Source of the DNA: DASQEH01 sp038237745
GTDB lineage: Bacteria > Actinomycetota > Actinomycetes > Propionibacteriales > Nocardioidaceae
Assembly (NCBI GenBank): GCA_038237745.1
Contig: JBBRYJ010000001.1
Location: 434,001 to 498,000 of the forward strand
DNA: 64,000 bases
Direction of reading: 5' to 3'
Shown here: piece by piece, positions 44,453-52,889 of the stretch
How the letters are laid out: every line of letters starts with the position of its first letter
Numbering within the stretch: the first letter of the stretch is position 1
Notes under the pieces: generated by a model
Seen by the model: the letters and a program-made list of their open reading frames with translations, nothing else
The model's database searches: none
What the model was told of the DNA's origin: nothing
Position numbers and translations under genes: made by a program

Positions 44453-46120
44453 TCAGGAGTCTCGACGGCGAGTGGGGGCGCGCCGCTCGGACGGCTTGGT
44501 CACCGGCTCGCCCGCCTCGACGAGCGCGACCCGGCGGGCCGCACCGAAGTCGGCAAGTGCCGCCGCGAGCGCCTCGGCGGACGGCTTGGGGGACAGCACG
44601 TCGACTCGTAGTCCGTGCTCCTCACACGTCTTGGCGGTCGCCGGCCCGATCGCCGCGATGACCGTGGACGCGTGCGGCTTGCCTGCGATGCCTACGAGGT
44701 TGCGCACCGTCGACGACGACGTGAAGACGACCGCGTCGAACTTGCCGGACTTGATGGCGTCGCGCGTCGGGGCAGGTGGCGGGGCCGCCCGGACGGTCCT
44801 GTACGCCGTCACGTCGTCCACCTCCCAGCCGAGTCCGTGCAGACCGGCGACGAGCGTCTCGGTGGCGATGTCGGCGCGGGGGAGGAAGACGCGGTTGATC
44901 GGGTCGAGCAGGTCGTCGTACGGCGGCCAGTCCTCGAGCAGGCCCTGGGCGGACTGCTCCCCGGAAGGGACCAGGTCGGCCCGGATGCCCCACGCCGCGA
45001 CTGTCTCCGCGGTCTTGTCACCCACGGCTGCCACCTTGAGCCCACTGAACGCGCGCGCGTCCAAGCCGTACTCGTCGAACTTTTCCCGGACCGCTTTGAC
45101 CGCGTTGACGGACGTGAAGACGATCCACTCGTAGCGACCTTCGACGAGTCCCCGCACAGCCTTGTCCATCTGCACGGGGTTGCGCGGTGGCTCGACCGAG
45201 ATCGTCGGCACCTCCTCGGGCACACCGCCGAAGTTGCGCAGGGTAGCCGAAAGCGAACCCGCCTGCTCCTTCGTACGCGGGACGAGGATGCGCCACCCGA
45301 ACAGCGGCTTCGTCTCGAACCACGACAACGCCTCCCTCAGCATCACGACCTCGCCAACCACAGTGACGGCCGGTTCGGTGATTGCTGCCTCGCTCGCGTC
45401 CACGGCGATGTCCGCGAGCGTGGAGACCACGGTCTTCTGGGCGGTTGTGGTACCCACTGCCGTCATCGCTACAGGGGTCCCGGCGGGCCGGCCGGCCGCC
45501 ACGAGCGCCGCGGCGACCTCTCCGATCGAGGCGGCGGCCGCCAGCAGCACCAGGGTCTGCGCTCCGGCATACCCCGTCCAGTCGATCCGGCTGTCGGACA
45601 CGTTGAGCACGGTCACCTCGCGCGAGGTCCGGGTCGTCAGCGGCACACCGGCATACGCAGGTACGGCGGTGACGGAGCTCACGCCGGGAACGATCTCGAA
45701 CAGCACATCTGCCTTCGAGCAGGCCGACGCCTCCTCGGCGCCGGTGGCGTACATCCACGGGTCACCCGAGATCAGCCGGACGACGTTGCCGCCGGCCTGC
45801 GCGTACTTCACCACGAGCTTGGCGCGCGACGCGTGGGTCAGCGGTTGTCCGTCCTCGCCGTAGCCACCGTCGACCACGACGACGTCGCAGAAGCGGCTCC
45901 CGACGAGGCTCTCGATCAGCGCCGCGTGCTCCGCCACCTCGGTGATGACGACGTCGGCTGCCGAGATGAGCTCAGTCGCCCTCACGGTCAGCAGCCCCGG
46001 GTCGCCGGGGCCGGTGCCGACGAAGGCCACTGAACCGCTGTGCCGCTGAGCAGCGCTGGTGTGGTCGAACGGCGCGGAGGCCGTCCGGTTCGATGTCTTG
46101 GCTGCAGCCGATTTCGGCAT
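44453..46120 (-). CDS. hemD: uroporphyrinogen-III C-methyltransferase/uroporphyrinogen-III synthase fusion
   Basis: 555-residue two-domain enzyme. Residues about 30-270 are a SUMT (CobA-type) SAM methyltransferase: FVGTGPGDPGLLTVRA, GDPWMYATG, and PGVSSVTAVPAYAGVPLT. Residues about 285-540 are HemD, which closes hydroxymethylbilane to uroporphyrinogen III (VPRTKEQAGSL, WIVFTSVNAV, FTSSSTVRNL). The fusion serves both haem and sirohaem/cobalamin branches. The ATG at 46120 is chosen; a GTG four codons earlier is possible. The gap to hemC is 64 bases. Confidence 0.93.
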   Translation of the reverse strand: MPKSAAAKTSNRTASAPFDHTSAAQRHSGSVAFVGTGPGDPGLLTVRATELISAADVVITEVAEHAALIESLVGSRFCDVVVVDGGYGEDGQPLTHASRAKLVVKYAQAGGNVVRLISGDPWMYATGAEEASACSKADVLFEIVPGVSSVTAVPAYAGVPLTTRTSREVTVLNVSDSRIDWTGYAGAQTLVLLAAAASIGEVAAALVAAGRPAGTPVAMTAVGTTTAQKTVVSTLADIAVDASEAAITEPAVTVVGEVVMLREALSWFETKPLFGWRILVPRTKEQAGSLSATLRNFGGVPEEVPTISVEPPRNPVQMDKAVRGLVEGRYEWIVFTSVNAVKAVREKFDEYGLDARAFSGLKVAAVGDKTAETVAAWGIRADLVPSGEQSAQGLLEDWPPYDDLLDPINRVFLPRADIATETLVAGLHGLGWEVDDVTAYRTVRAAPPPAPTRDAIKSGKFDAVVFTSSSTVRNLVGIAGKPHASTVIAAIGPATAKTCEEHGLRVDVLSPKPSAEALAAALADFGAARRVALVEAGEPVTKPSERRAPTRRRDS

Positions 46121-46184
46121 GTTCTCTTTCACCGTCTTGCTCTTCGAGGGCTGGTGGGTTCTTGGGATCGAGTGGGTTCCTGCT

Positions 46185-47114
46185 TCACGAGGCGCGCTCT
46201 TGCATGAGTGGGCCGGCACCCTCGGTCAGCAGCTGGTCGGCGAGTGCCTGCCCCAGGGCCTCAGGCTCGGTCGTGCTGCCGACCGCGGACAGCCGGACGA
46301 CGTGGCTCCCGTCGTGCGCGGCGACGACCGCGCGGAGCCACATCTCCGGGCCGTCATCGCCCTCGACCACGTCGGCCAGCGCGCCGACGGGTGCCAGACA
46401 GCCGGCGTCCAGGGCGCGCAGCAGCGCACGCTCGGCCGTTACCTCGGCTCTGCTGTCGTCGTCGTCGAGAGCGTCCGAGATGTCCCGGGCCAGCGCCGTC
46501 GAACCGGCCGCCACCTCGACGGCGAGCGCACCCTGGCCGGGGGCAGGAAGCATCTGGATCGGGTCCAAGTTCTCGGTGATCTCGTTGTCGCGTCCGAGCC
46601 GGACGAGGCCGGCACGCGCCAACAGAACGGCGTCGACTGCGCCGCTTGCCACCTTTGCGAGGCGGGTGTCGACGTTGCCTCGGATCTCGACAACCTGGAC
46701 CCCGAGGCCAAGAGCCCGTAGCTGGGCGGCGCGGCGCGGCGAGCCGGTGCCTACGCTCGAACCGACGGGCAGCTCACCCAGGCTCAGACCGTCGCGCGCG
46801 ACCAGGGCGTCGCGTGGGTCGCCGCGGGGGGGTACCGCGGCCAGGACGACACGGTCGTCGCGCACTGTCGGCAGGTCTTTCAGGGAGTGGACCGCCAGGT
46901 CGACCCGACCGGCGGCGAGACAGTCACGGACGGCGCCCACGAACACCCCGGCGCCACCGATCTCGGTCAGCGGAGCTGCACTCCTGTCCCCCTCGCTGAC
47001 CACCGGCACCAGCTCGACCGTCACGCGCATGGCAGTCCGCAGCCGCGAGGCGATCTCCTCGCTCTGAGCCCGGGCAAGGGCGGATGCCCTGGTACCGACA
47101 CGAAGAACCGTCAT
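46185..47114 (-). CDS. hemC: hydroxymethylbilane synthase
   Basis: Porphobilinogen deaminase (309 residues). The start VLRVGTRASALARAQ, the catalytic region LAVHSLKDLPT and the cysteine that binds the dipyrromethane cofactor (ALDAGCLAPVGA) are all present. Coupled to hemA by a 4-base overlap. Confidence 0.96.
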   Translation of the reverse strand: MTVLRVGTRASALARAQSEEIASRLRTAMRVTVELVPVVSEGDRSAAPLTEIGGAGVFVGAVRDCLAAGRVDLAVHSLKDLPTVRDDRVVLAAVPPRGDPRDALVARDGLSLGELPVGSSVGTGSPRRAAQLRALGLGVQVVEIRGNVDTRLAKVASGAVDAVLLARAGLVRLGRDNEITENLDPIQMLPAPGQGALAVEVAAGSTALARDISDALDDDDSRAEVTAERALLRALDAGCLAPVGALADVVEGDDGPEMWLRAVVAAHDGSHVVRLSAVGSTTEPEALGQALADQLLTEGAGPLMQERAS

Positions 47115-48403
47115 CCGACGTCACCTGCCCGGGAGACGGCCTCGACCTGGGCGCCGTCGAGCGCGAAGAGCTCGGCCAGGGCGTCGGCGTACGACGACTC
47201 AGGCGAACGGCCTGCGAACTGCTTGATCCGCACCGTGGGCTCGTGCAGCAGCTTGTCCGCGACCCGGGTGACGGTGCGGATGATCTCCTGGCGCTCTGCC
47301 GGGGTCAGCGGGCCGAGGCGACCCCAAAGCCGGTCGAGCTCTGCCGCGACCACTCCCGTCGCCATCGAGCGTAGAGCGACGACGGTCGGCGCCACCCGGG
47401 CAGCGTCGCGAGCGGTCGAGAACGCGGCGACCTCAGCGGCCACGATCGCCTTCACAGCGCTCACATCCTCGTGCGCCGAACCGTTGTGCACGGACTCGGC
47501 CAGCGCCCCCAACGAGATCAACGTCACGCCCTCGATGTCCGACACCGTCGGCTCGACGTCGCGCGGCAGCGCAAGGTCGACGATGGCCAGCGGCGCATGC
47601 GGGCCTCGGCTGGAAACGGCGGCCGCAACAAGGTCGGCGGGGATCACCGGCTTGACCGACCCGGTGCAGGAGATGACCACGTCAGCCCGCGCGAGCTGCT
47701 CGGCAAGGGTGCCGAAGGGCGCTGCGCGACCCCCGACGACCGCGGCCAGTCTCTCGGCGTGGGTGAAGGTGCGTGACGCCACGACGACGTCGCGGGACCC
47801 GGACCTCCGTACGGACGAAGCGGCGAGAGCTGCCACCGACCCGGCGCCGACGATGCACACCCGAGCATTCTCGAGCGGTCCGACCACCTCCGCGGCCTCG
47901 CCGAGAGCCACCGACACCACGGACTGTCCGGCATGGTCGATGTCGGTCTCCGAGTGAGCCCGCTTGCCGACCCGGAGGCCCTGTTGGAAGAGGGAGTTGA
48001 GGGAGGCGCCGACGGACTCGTCACTCTGCCCCCGACGCAGCGTGTCCCGGACCTGCCCGAGGATCTGGCTCTCACCCACGACCATCGAGTCGAGACCGGT
48101 CGCCACCTCGAACAGATGGGCCACCGCAGCCTCGTCGTAGTGGACGTAGAGCGAAGCGATGACGTCGTCGATACCCGCCTGGGCCTGGTCTGCGAGCAGC
48201 ACCGTCAGGTCTTCGACGCTGCCGTGGAACCGGTCGACCTCTGCGTAGATCTCGACCCGGTTGCAGGTCGCCAGCACCAGTGCCTCGCAGACGTGCTCGG
48301 TGTCGAGAGCTGCGCGGCGGAGCTTGGCAGCATCGAAGGCGAGCTGCTCGAGAAGCTCGACCGGGGCCGTCCGGTAGGACGCACCGATGACGAGGATGCT
48401 CAC
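47111..48403 (-). CDS. hemA: glutamyl-tRNA reductase
   Basis: NADPH-dependent reductase (430 residues) that commits glutamyl-tRNA to haem synthesis. The catalytic Cys is in VLATCNRVEIY near residue 50, and the NADP fold is VCIVGAGSVAALAASSV. The N-terminus ILVIGASYRTAPVELLE is typical. It overlaps the rex stop by 4 bases, so rex and haem synthesis are one transcription unit. Confidence 0.96.
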   Translation of the reverse strand: MSILVIGASYRTAPVELLEQLAFDAAKLRRAALDTEHVCEALVLATCNRVEIYAEVDRFHGSVEDLTVLLADQAQAGIDDVIASLYVHYDEAAVAHLFEVATGLDSMVVGESQILGQVRDTLRRGQSDESVGASLNSLFQQGLRVGKRAHSETDIDHAGQSVVSVALGEAAEVVGPLENARVCIVGAGSVAALAASSVRRSGSRDVVVASRTFTHAERLAAVVGGRAAPFGTLAEQLARADVVISCTGSVKPVIPADLVAAAVSSRGPHAPLAIVDLALPRDVEPTVSDIEGVTLISLGALAESVHNGSAHEDVSAVKAIVAAEVAAFSTARDAARVAPTVVALRSMATGVVAAELDRLWGRLGPLTPAERQEIIRTVTRVADKLLHEPTVRIKQFAGRSPESSYADALAELFALDGAQVEAVSRAGDVG

Positions 48404-49122
48404 ACCGCACCGGCCCGGACCACGTCGTCTGCATGGAGCAGCGCCAGGCCGTGAGCCTTGCGCTGCTCGTGGTAGGCAAGGATCTGCAGCTCGATCGACA
48501 GGTCGACCTTGCGCACGTCGACATGGTCGGGCACCGTCAGCACTGCCGGCGCGAAGTTCAGGATGCTGCCCACCCCGGCCTCCACCAACCGGTCACACAC
48601 CGCCTGTGCCGCACCGGCAGGGGTTGCGATGACGCCGATCGCGACGGACGCCTCGCGTACCACCACGTCGAGGTCGTCGATCGATGAAATGGCCAGGTCG
48701 CCGACGCGCTCCCCCAGCCGCGCAGGATCGTTGTCGATGAGGGCGACGACCTGGAAGCCCCGGGAGACGAACCCCGAGTAGTTCGCCAAGGCGTGCCCCA
48801 GATTGCCGATCCCGACGATCACCACAGACCAGTCCTGGGTGAGTCCGATCTCTCTGGCGATCTGGTAGCGAAGGTAGGTCACGTCGTACCCGACCCCCCT
48901 CGTCCCGTAGGTGCCGAGGTAGGACAGGTCCTTGCGCAGCTTCGCCGAGTTCACTCCTGCGGCACCGGCGAGATCCTCGCTGCTCGCAGTGACGACCTCC
49001 CGGTCGGCCAACGCCGTGAGGGCGCGCAGGTAGATGGGGAGCCTTGCCACAGTCGCCTCGGGTATACCGCGTCCGGCACGCTCGCCGTGCGAACGGGCGC
49101 TCTTGCGGCTTCCAGCAGTCAC
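48400..49122 (-). CDS. rex: redox-sensing transcriptional repressor Rex
   Basis: 240-residue repressor that binds DNA when NADH/NAD+ is low and lets go when NADH rises. Winged helix: ATVARLPIYLRALTALAD, then SSEDLAGAAGVNSAKLRKDLSYLG-type recognition sequence. Rossmann domain: VVIVGIGNLGHALANY. The C-terminal domain-swapped helix includes LQILAYHEQRK. The GTG at 49122 has GGGAG 4-8 bases upstream. Longer frames are unlikely. It heads rex-hemA-hemC-hemD-hemB. Confidence 0.94.
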   Translation of the reverse strand: MTAGSRKSARSHGERAGRGIPEATVARLPIYLRALTALADREVVTASSEDLAGAAGVNSAKLRKDLSYLGTYGTRGVGYDVTYLRYQIAREIGLTQDWSVVIVGIGNLGHALANYSGFVSRGFQVVALIDNDPARLGERVGDLAISSIDDLDVVVREASVAIGVIATPAGAAQAVCDRLVEAGVGSILNFAPAVLTVPDHVDVRKVDLSIELQILAYHEQRKAHGLALLHADDVVRAGAV

Positions 49123-49195
49123 GGTGCTCCCTGACGCGCCGGAACAGGAGTGGGCATCGGCCGTCGAGGCGGTCCTGCAGCCAGCGTAGGAGGCC

Positions 49196-49224
49196 ACTGT
49201 AGAAGTTTGTGAACGCGAGAACAA
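49196..49224 (-). promoter_or_regulatory. rex-hem promoter with overlapping Rex-operator half-site
   Basis: On the minus strand TTGTTC (49224-49219), a 17-base spacer and TACAGT (49201-49196) make a promoter. The plus-strand sequence TTGTGAACGCGAGAACAA (49207-49224) has one perfect Rex half-site (TTGTGAA) and a weaker second half. It covers the -35 and most of the spacer. Confidence 0.65.
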
Positions 49225-49252
49225 GATCATGCTCGCCCACTCCCCACAGATC

Positions 49253-49266
49253 GTGACCCAGGTCAC
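49253..49266. promoter_or_regulatory. CRP/GlxR-like site upstream of rex
   Basis: GTGACCCAGGTCAC is an exact palindrome with the GTGA-N6-TCAC pattern of actinobacterial CRP-type activators. It is about 35 bases upstream of the -35 of rex, suitable for activation. Confidence 0.45.
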
Positions 49267-49331
49267 CCGACGTCGCTGCCGGTCGTCGCGGTGACGCCTG
49301 TTCCGGCGTGAAGTAGGAGGCTCAGGGGTCG

Positions 49332-49348
49332 CGCGAACGGCTTTCGCG
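49332..49348 (-). terminator. weak hairpin after the glutaredoxin-like gene
   Basis: CGCGAA and TTCGCG pair around a 5-base loop, 17 bases beyond the stop. Confidence 0.3.
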
Positions 49349-49364
49349 AGGGCCCGTCTGCTAC

Positions 49365-49619
49365 TCAGGGTCGCCTGACGAGGGCTTTGCGTAGACGCTC
49401 TGAGTCAACCCGCCAGAAGTCGTGCTGGCGATCATCGACGAACGTGACAGGGATCTGTTCGCCGAACTCGCTCATGAGTAGTGTGTCGCCCCTGATGTCG
49501 ACCTCGTCGAACGTCTCGCCCATGTCTTCGCACACCGCTGAGATGACGGCCCTGGCGTCGTCACAGAGGTGGCAGCCGGGTTTGCTGAGCAGCCGGACTC
49601 GAGGCGACGGATCCGGCAT
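49365..49619 (-). CDS. glutaredoxin-like (DUF836-type) protein
   Basis: 84 residues of thioredoxin fold. RVRLLSKPGCHLCDDARAVI holds a CxxC pair, and IPVTFVDDRQHDFWRVD is the cis-Pro region. This small family is common in actinobacteria next to rex or sigma genes, and its partner is not known. The ATG at 49619 is chosen. In-frame GTG codons further upstream (49628 and 49637) are possible. No strong ribosome site is visible. Confidence 0.82.
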   Translation of the reverse strand: MPDPSPRVRLLSKPGCHLCDDARAVISAVCEDMGETFDEVDIRGDTLLMSEFGEQIPVTFVDDRQHDFWRVDSERLRKALVRRP

Positions 49620-49829
49620 CTTGGCCACGGCGGTCACTCGGAGGAGTCTGGCACAGGCCTCGTGCAGCGGTGGCCCTGAGCTGGGAGCCGGCCCCCGACC
49701 ACGGGCACTTCGCTCGGTCTGCGCACAGTCTGCTTCGGACGTACACTCAGCCACCAGATGGGCGGACCTCTGCCGCGCCGCGGCGTACGCTCACCGGCAC
49801 CGGTGCACGCGTCGGCGGGAGGCTCAACT

Positions 49830-50618
49830 GTGACACGGGCCAGTCGCCCATCCGGGGCGGGCTATGACGCGCTGCGTCGCGTCGTGCAGGCGTGCCTGCG
49901 CGGCGAGCCCTTGCTGGCGGTGGGCCCGACACCCGGCGCGGGGTCCGACGGCCGCGAGTGGTCGGTACGCCCGTCGGACGAGATCACAGCGTCAGCAGGG
50001 ACACGTTCCCCCGGCCGAAGCGCCTCCGGCCCCGACGGCTCTTCGAGCCCACCGGCCGCCGACTCGGCGGAGTCGCTGCGCCTGGCCGCGCTCGTCGACC
50101 TCGCACGACAGGGCGACAGCGATGCGTTCGGGCGACTGTACGACCACTACAATGGTCCGGTCTTCCGGTTCGTCTACTACCGCGTCTCGTCGCAGGCGCT
50201 GGCGGAGGACCTGGCCAGCGAGACGTTCTTTCGCGCCCTGCGCTCGATCACCTCGTTCCAGTGGCAAGGCAAGGACTTCGGTGCCTGGTTGATGACGATC
50301 GCCCGCAACATCGTCGTCGACCACTACAAGTCGGCTCGGAGCCGGCTCGAAAGCCCTACCTCGGAGCTGGCGGACCGGCAGGAGACCGCAGCGAACCCGG
50401 AGGAGCACGTCGTCGAGTCGCTGACCCATGACCTGCTGCGGTCCAAGCTGGCCGAGCTGCCGGCAGAGCAGCAGGAGTGCCTGGTGCTGCGGTTCCTGAA
50501 CTCGATGTCGATCGCTGAGACGGCCAAGGTCCTGGGGCGGTCCGAAGGAGCGGTGAAGCAGCTCCAACTGAGAGCGGTCCGGAACCTGGCTCGCCTGATG
50601 CCGCCGGATCTGCGATGA
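49830..50618 (+). CDS. BldN-type ECF sigma factor
   Basis: 262 residues from the GTG at 49830, with GGGAGG 7 bases upstream. About 85 residues of low-complexity leader precede the sigma domains, as in Streptomyces BldN, whose leader is processed. Region 2 is DAFGRLYDHYNGPVFRFVYY followed by LAEDLASETFFRALRSI and WQGKDFGAWLMTIARNIVVDHYKS. Region 4 is LPAEQQECLVLRFLNSMSIA and LGRSEGAVKQLQLRAVRNLA. The sequence match to BldN through both domains is strong. The DUF5667 protein follows as a likely partner. Confidence 0.88.
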   Translation: MTRASRPSGAGYDALRRVVQACLRGEPLLAVGPTPGAGSDGREWSVRPSDEITASAGTRSPGRSASGPDGSSSPPAADSAESLRLAALVDLARQGDSDAFGRLYDHYNGPVFRFVYYRVSSQALAEDLASETFFRALRSITSFQWQGKDFGAWLMTIARNIVVDHYKSARSRLESPTSELADRQETAANPEEHVVESLTHDLLRSKLAELPAEQQECLVLRFLNSMSIAETAKVLGRSEGAVKQLQLRAVRNLARLMPPDLR

Positions 50619-50646
50619 GACTCTTCTCTCACAGCCGGTCGAGGAC

Positions 50647-50675
50647 CGTAACTTATGCCCAGTCTAGGTCGTTTC
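50647..50675 (+). promoter_or_regulatory. sigma-BldN-like promoter before the DUF5667 gene
   Basis: CGTAAC at 50647-50652 and CGTTTC at 50670-50675 are 17 bases apart. The Streptomyces BldN promoters are described as CGTAAC and CGTTGA with a spacer of about 16. It lies right after the BldN-type sigma gene, suggesting that the sigma factor drives its own partner. Confidence 0.55.
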
Positions 50676-50733
50676 GCACCGTGAAAGTGACTCTACGTGG
50701 TCACACCCAAGCAGAAGCAGTGAGAAGTAGACG

Positions 50734-52017
50734 ATGACGTGGGCGTTACCCGACCGACGCGCAGCAACGTTCGCCGCATGCCTCGAAGGAGGCGCAGTCG
50801 CGGCGGAGCTGGACGACGGCACCGCCGCCCTCGTCGCCTTCGCCCAAGCGCTGAGCAGCATCCAGACTCCGCTGATGCGTCCCGACTTCGCAGCCGACCT
50901 CCGGTCGCGTCTGCTCGCAGCGGCCCCGACATTCCTCGTCTCGACCAACCAGGCACCCGCCGCGACGATTGGCCCGCGGCAGTCCTCCCGTGGAACGCCT
51001 CGGGGGCGCCTGACGGTGGCTGCCGCAACAGCGCTCGTACTGGGCACCGGCGTCGGTGTCGGCTACGCCAGCCAGTCGGCCCTGCCAGGTGACCCGCTCT
51101 ACCCGGTCCTCAAGACCCTCGAACGTCTGCAGGTGGCCACAGCGGGCTCGTTGGCAGACCAAGGTCGCGAGCAGCTGAGCCAGGCCAGCACCCGGCTGTC
51201 CGAGGTGGCAGCACTGGTCGACCAGTCGGCTGGTGACCCGGCGGCGGCGCCGCTGCTGAGCAGCACGCTGCAGGACTTCTCGGAGCAGTCGCGCAGCGGC
51301 GCTTCGTCGCTCATCACGGCCTACACGGACGAGGGCGACCTCCAAGCGATCGTGGACCTCAGGGCCTTCACCGCAGAGTCGGTCGGATCGCTTGCGGAGC
51401 TGAGCAGGACGGTGCCGGGTGACGTGTTCGCCGACGTCAGCTCGGCAGCACAGCTGATGACCGACCTGGACTCCCAGGCGATGTCGGCATGCCCCACCTG
51501 CAGCGATCTGGGCGGCCTGGAGCTCCCACCGGGACTCGTGGGTGACCAGCTGCCCGGTCCGGACGGACCCACGCAAGTCGGTCCGCCGGCGACCACGACC
51601 ACCCCTGACACGCAGGGTCCTTCGACGGGGACTTCGTCAACCGCGCCGACGTCCGGAGCAGGTGTCACGTCGGGGAGCAGCCCGACGAGTGCGGGGCCGG
51701 CACCGACGATGACCGACGGGGCGCCTGCTGGCGGCGGTGCTCCGAGCGACGGCGGAGCGACGACCCCCGAACAGACGCATGCAGCGACGAGCGGAGTCGA
51801 CCCGACGACAGACTCCGGCCCTCCTCCGGTCACCTCTTCGGCACCACCCACCCTCGAGACGACGCCCGTCGACCCTCCGTCGACAGTCACGACGCCGACG
51901 CCTGCGACGCTGCCTACGACGGAGATCACCGACACCACCATGCCGTCGTCGGTTCCCATCGCGGCGACAGAGGCGACGTCGGACTCCGGGCAGCTCGTGA
52001 CGCCGACCCTTCCCTGA
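50734..52017 (+). CDS. DUF5667 membrane protein, candidate anti-sigma partner
   Basis: 427 residues. The N-terminal cytoplasmic part (about 1-90) has VAFAQALSSIQTPLMRPDFAADLRSRLLAA-like sequence, and one membrane helix spans about 92-110 (LTVAAATALVLGTGVGVGYA). The DUF5667 helical domain follows (SALPGDPLYPVLKTLERLQV onward). The last 150 residues are a Pro/Thr/Ser-rich outer tail, with CPTCSD near the junction. By position and topology it could be an RsbN-like anti-sigma factor for the upstream BldN-type sigma; this is inference. Confidence 0.8.
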   Translation: MTWALPDRRAATFAACLEGGAVAAELDDGTAALVAFAQALSSIQTPLMRPDFAADLRSRLLAAAPTFLVSTNQAPAATIGPRQSSRGTPRGRLTVAAATALVLGTGVGVGYASQSALPGDPLYPVLKTLERLQVATAGSLADQGREQLSQASTRLSEVAALVDQSAGDPAAAPLLSSTLQDFSEQSRSGASSLITAYTDEGDLQAIVDLRAFTAESVGSLAELSRTVPGDVFADVSSAAQLMTDLDSQAMSACPTCSDLGGLELPPGLVGDQLPGPDGPTQVGPPATTTTPDTQGPSTGTSSTAPTSGAGVTSGSSPTSAGPAPTMTDGAPAGGGAPSDGGATTPEQTHAATSGVDPTTDSGPPPVTSSAPPTLETTPVDPPSTVTTPTPATLPTTEITDTTMPSSVPIAATEATSDSGQLVTPTLP

Positions 52018-52019
52018 CG

Positions 52020-52889
52020 TCAGCCGAGTGCGTCCCCGCGCTGGCGACGTAGGTCGACGAGAGTGCGCCCGATCGTGTCGCGGACCTGTTCGGTGAGCTC
52101 GAGAACCAGATCCAGGTCGTCCGCCGCAGCCGCGCCGTACGAGTCAGTGGCAATGGGCTCACCGAAGCCGATCAACCACTTCGACGGCAGTGGCACCAAC
52201 CCGAGCACGCCGAACCAGGGGAACAGCGGCGTGATTGGTACGTACGGCAGTCCCAACAACCGGGCGAGCCACGCGACGTCGCCGACGAGAGGGTAGATCT
52301 CCTCCGCTCCGACCACCGAGCAGGGCACGATGGGCGCCCCGGTACGCACGGCCGCCGAGACATGGCCATCTCGACCGAACCGTTGCACCCGGTAGCGCTG
52401 CGAGAATCGCTTCCCTAACCCCTGATAACCCTCGGGCCAGACACCCACCAGCTCACCTCGGGTCAGCATCCGTACTGCGTCCGAGCCGCTGGCCACAGTG
52501 GCCCCGCCTTTACGGGCCAATGAACCCACGAAGGGCAGCCTGAAGACCAGGTCGGCTCCGAGCGGGCGGAGGAACCTCCCGGTGCGGTCGTGGACGACGA
52601 ACGCCGTCATCACGGCGTCCAGCGGCACTGTGCCGGAGTGATTCGACATCACCAGCGCTCCACCATCAACGGGGAGGTTCTCGGCTCCCTGGACCTCGAT
52701 CCGAAACCATGTATCGGCGAGTGGTCGAAGGGCGGGGAACAGGATCCGCTCGGCGAGATCGGTGTCGAGGCCGAAGTCGTCGACCTCGTACTCTCCGGCG
52801 AGGCGGCCCCTCAGGAAAAGTACCGCCTCCTCGAGGCGCCGCGCCGAGCGTGACATGCCGTCGATGTCGCCGTCGACGTCAGCGGCCAT
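52020..52889 (-). CDS. lysophospholipid/glycerolipid acyltransferase family protein
   Basis: 289 residues, PlsC-like. The catalytic NHSGTVPLDA (an HX4D motif, altered from the usual NHxxxxD only in its inner residues) and VWPEGYQG-type substrate motif are present. It may acylate a glycolipid or lysophospholipid at the membrane. It follows the epimerase gene (11-base overlap), and in M. tuberculosis the homologous pair is adjacent too (Rv0501-Rv0502). Confidence 0.85.
   Translation of the reverse strand: MAADVDGDIDGMSRSARRLEEAVLFLRGRLAGEYEVDDFGLDTDLAERILFPALRPLADTWFRIEVQGAENLPVDGGALVMSNHSGTVPLDAVMTAFVVHDRTGRFLRPLGADLVFRLPFVGSLARKGGATVASGSDAVRMLTRGELVGVWPEGYQGLGKRFSQRYRVQRFGRDGHVSAAVRTGAPIVPCSVVGAEEIYPLVGDVAWLARLLGLPYVPITPLFPWFGVLGLVPLPSKWLIGFGEPIATDSYGAAAADDLDLVLELTEQVRDTIGRTLVDLRRQRGDALG

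Noticed and set aside
50687..50704. GTGAC/GTCAC inverted repeat before the DUF5667 gene as an operator
   Set aside because: Only 5-bp arms with an 8-base gap; too weak to call in GC-rich DNA.
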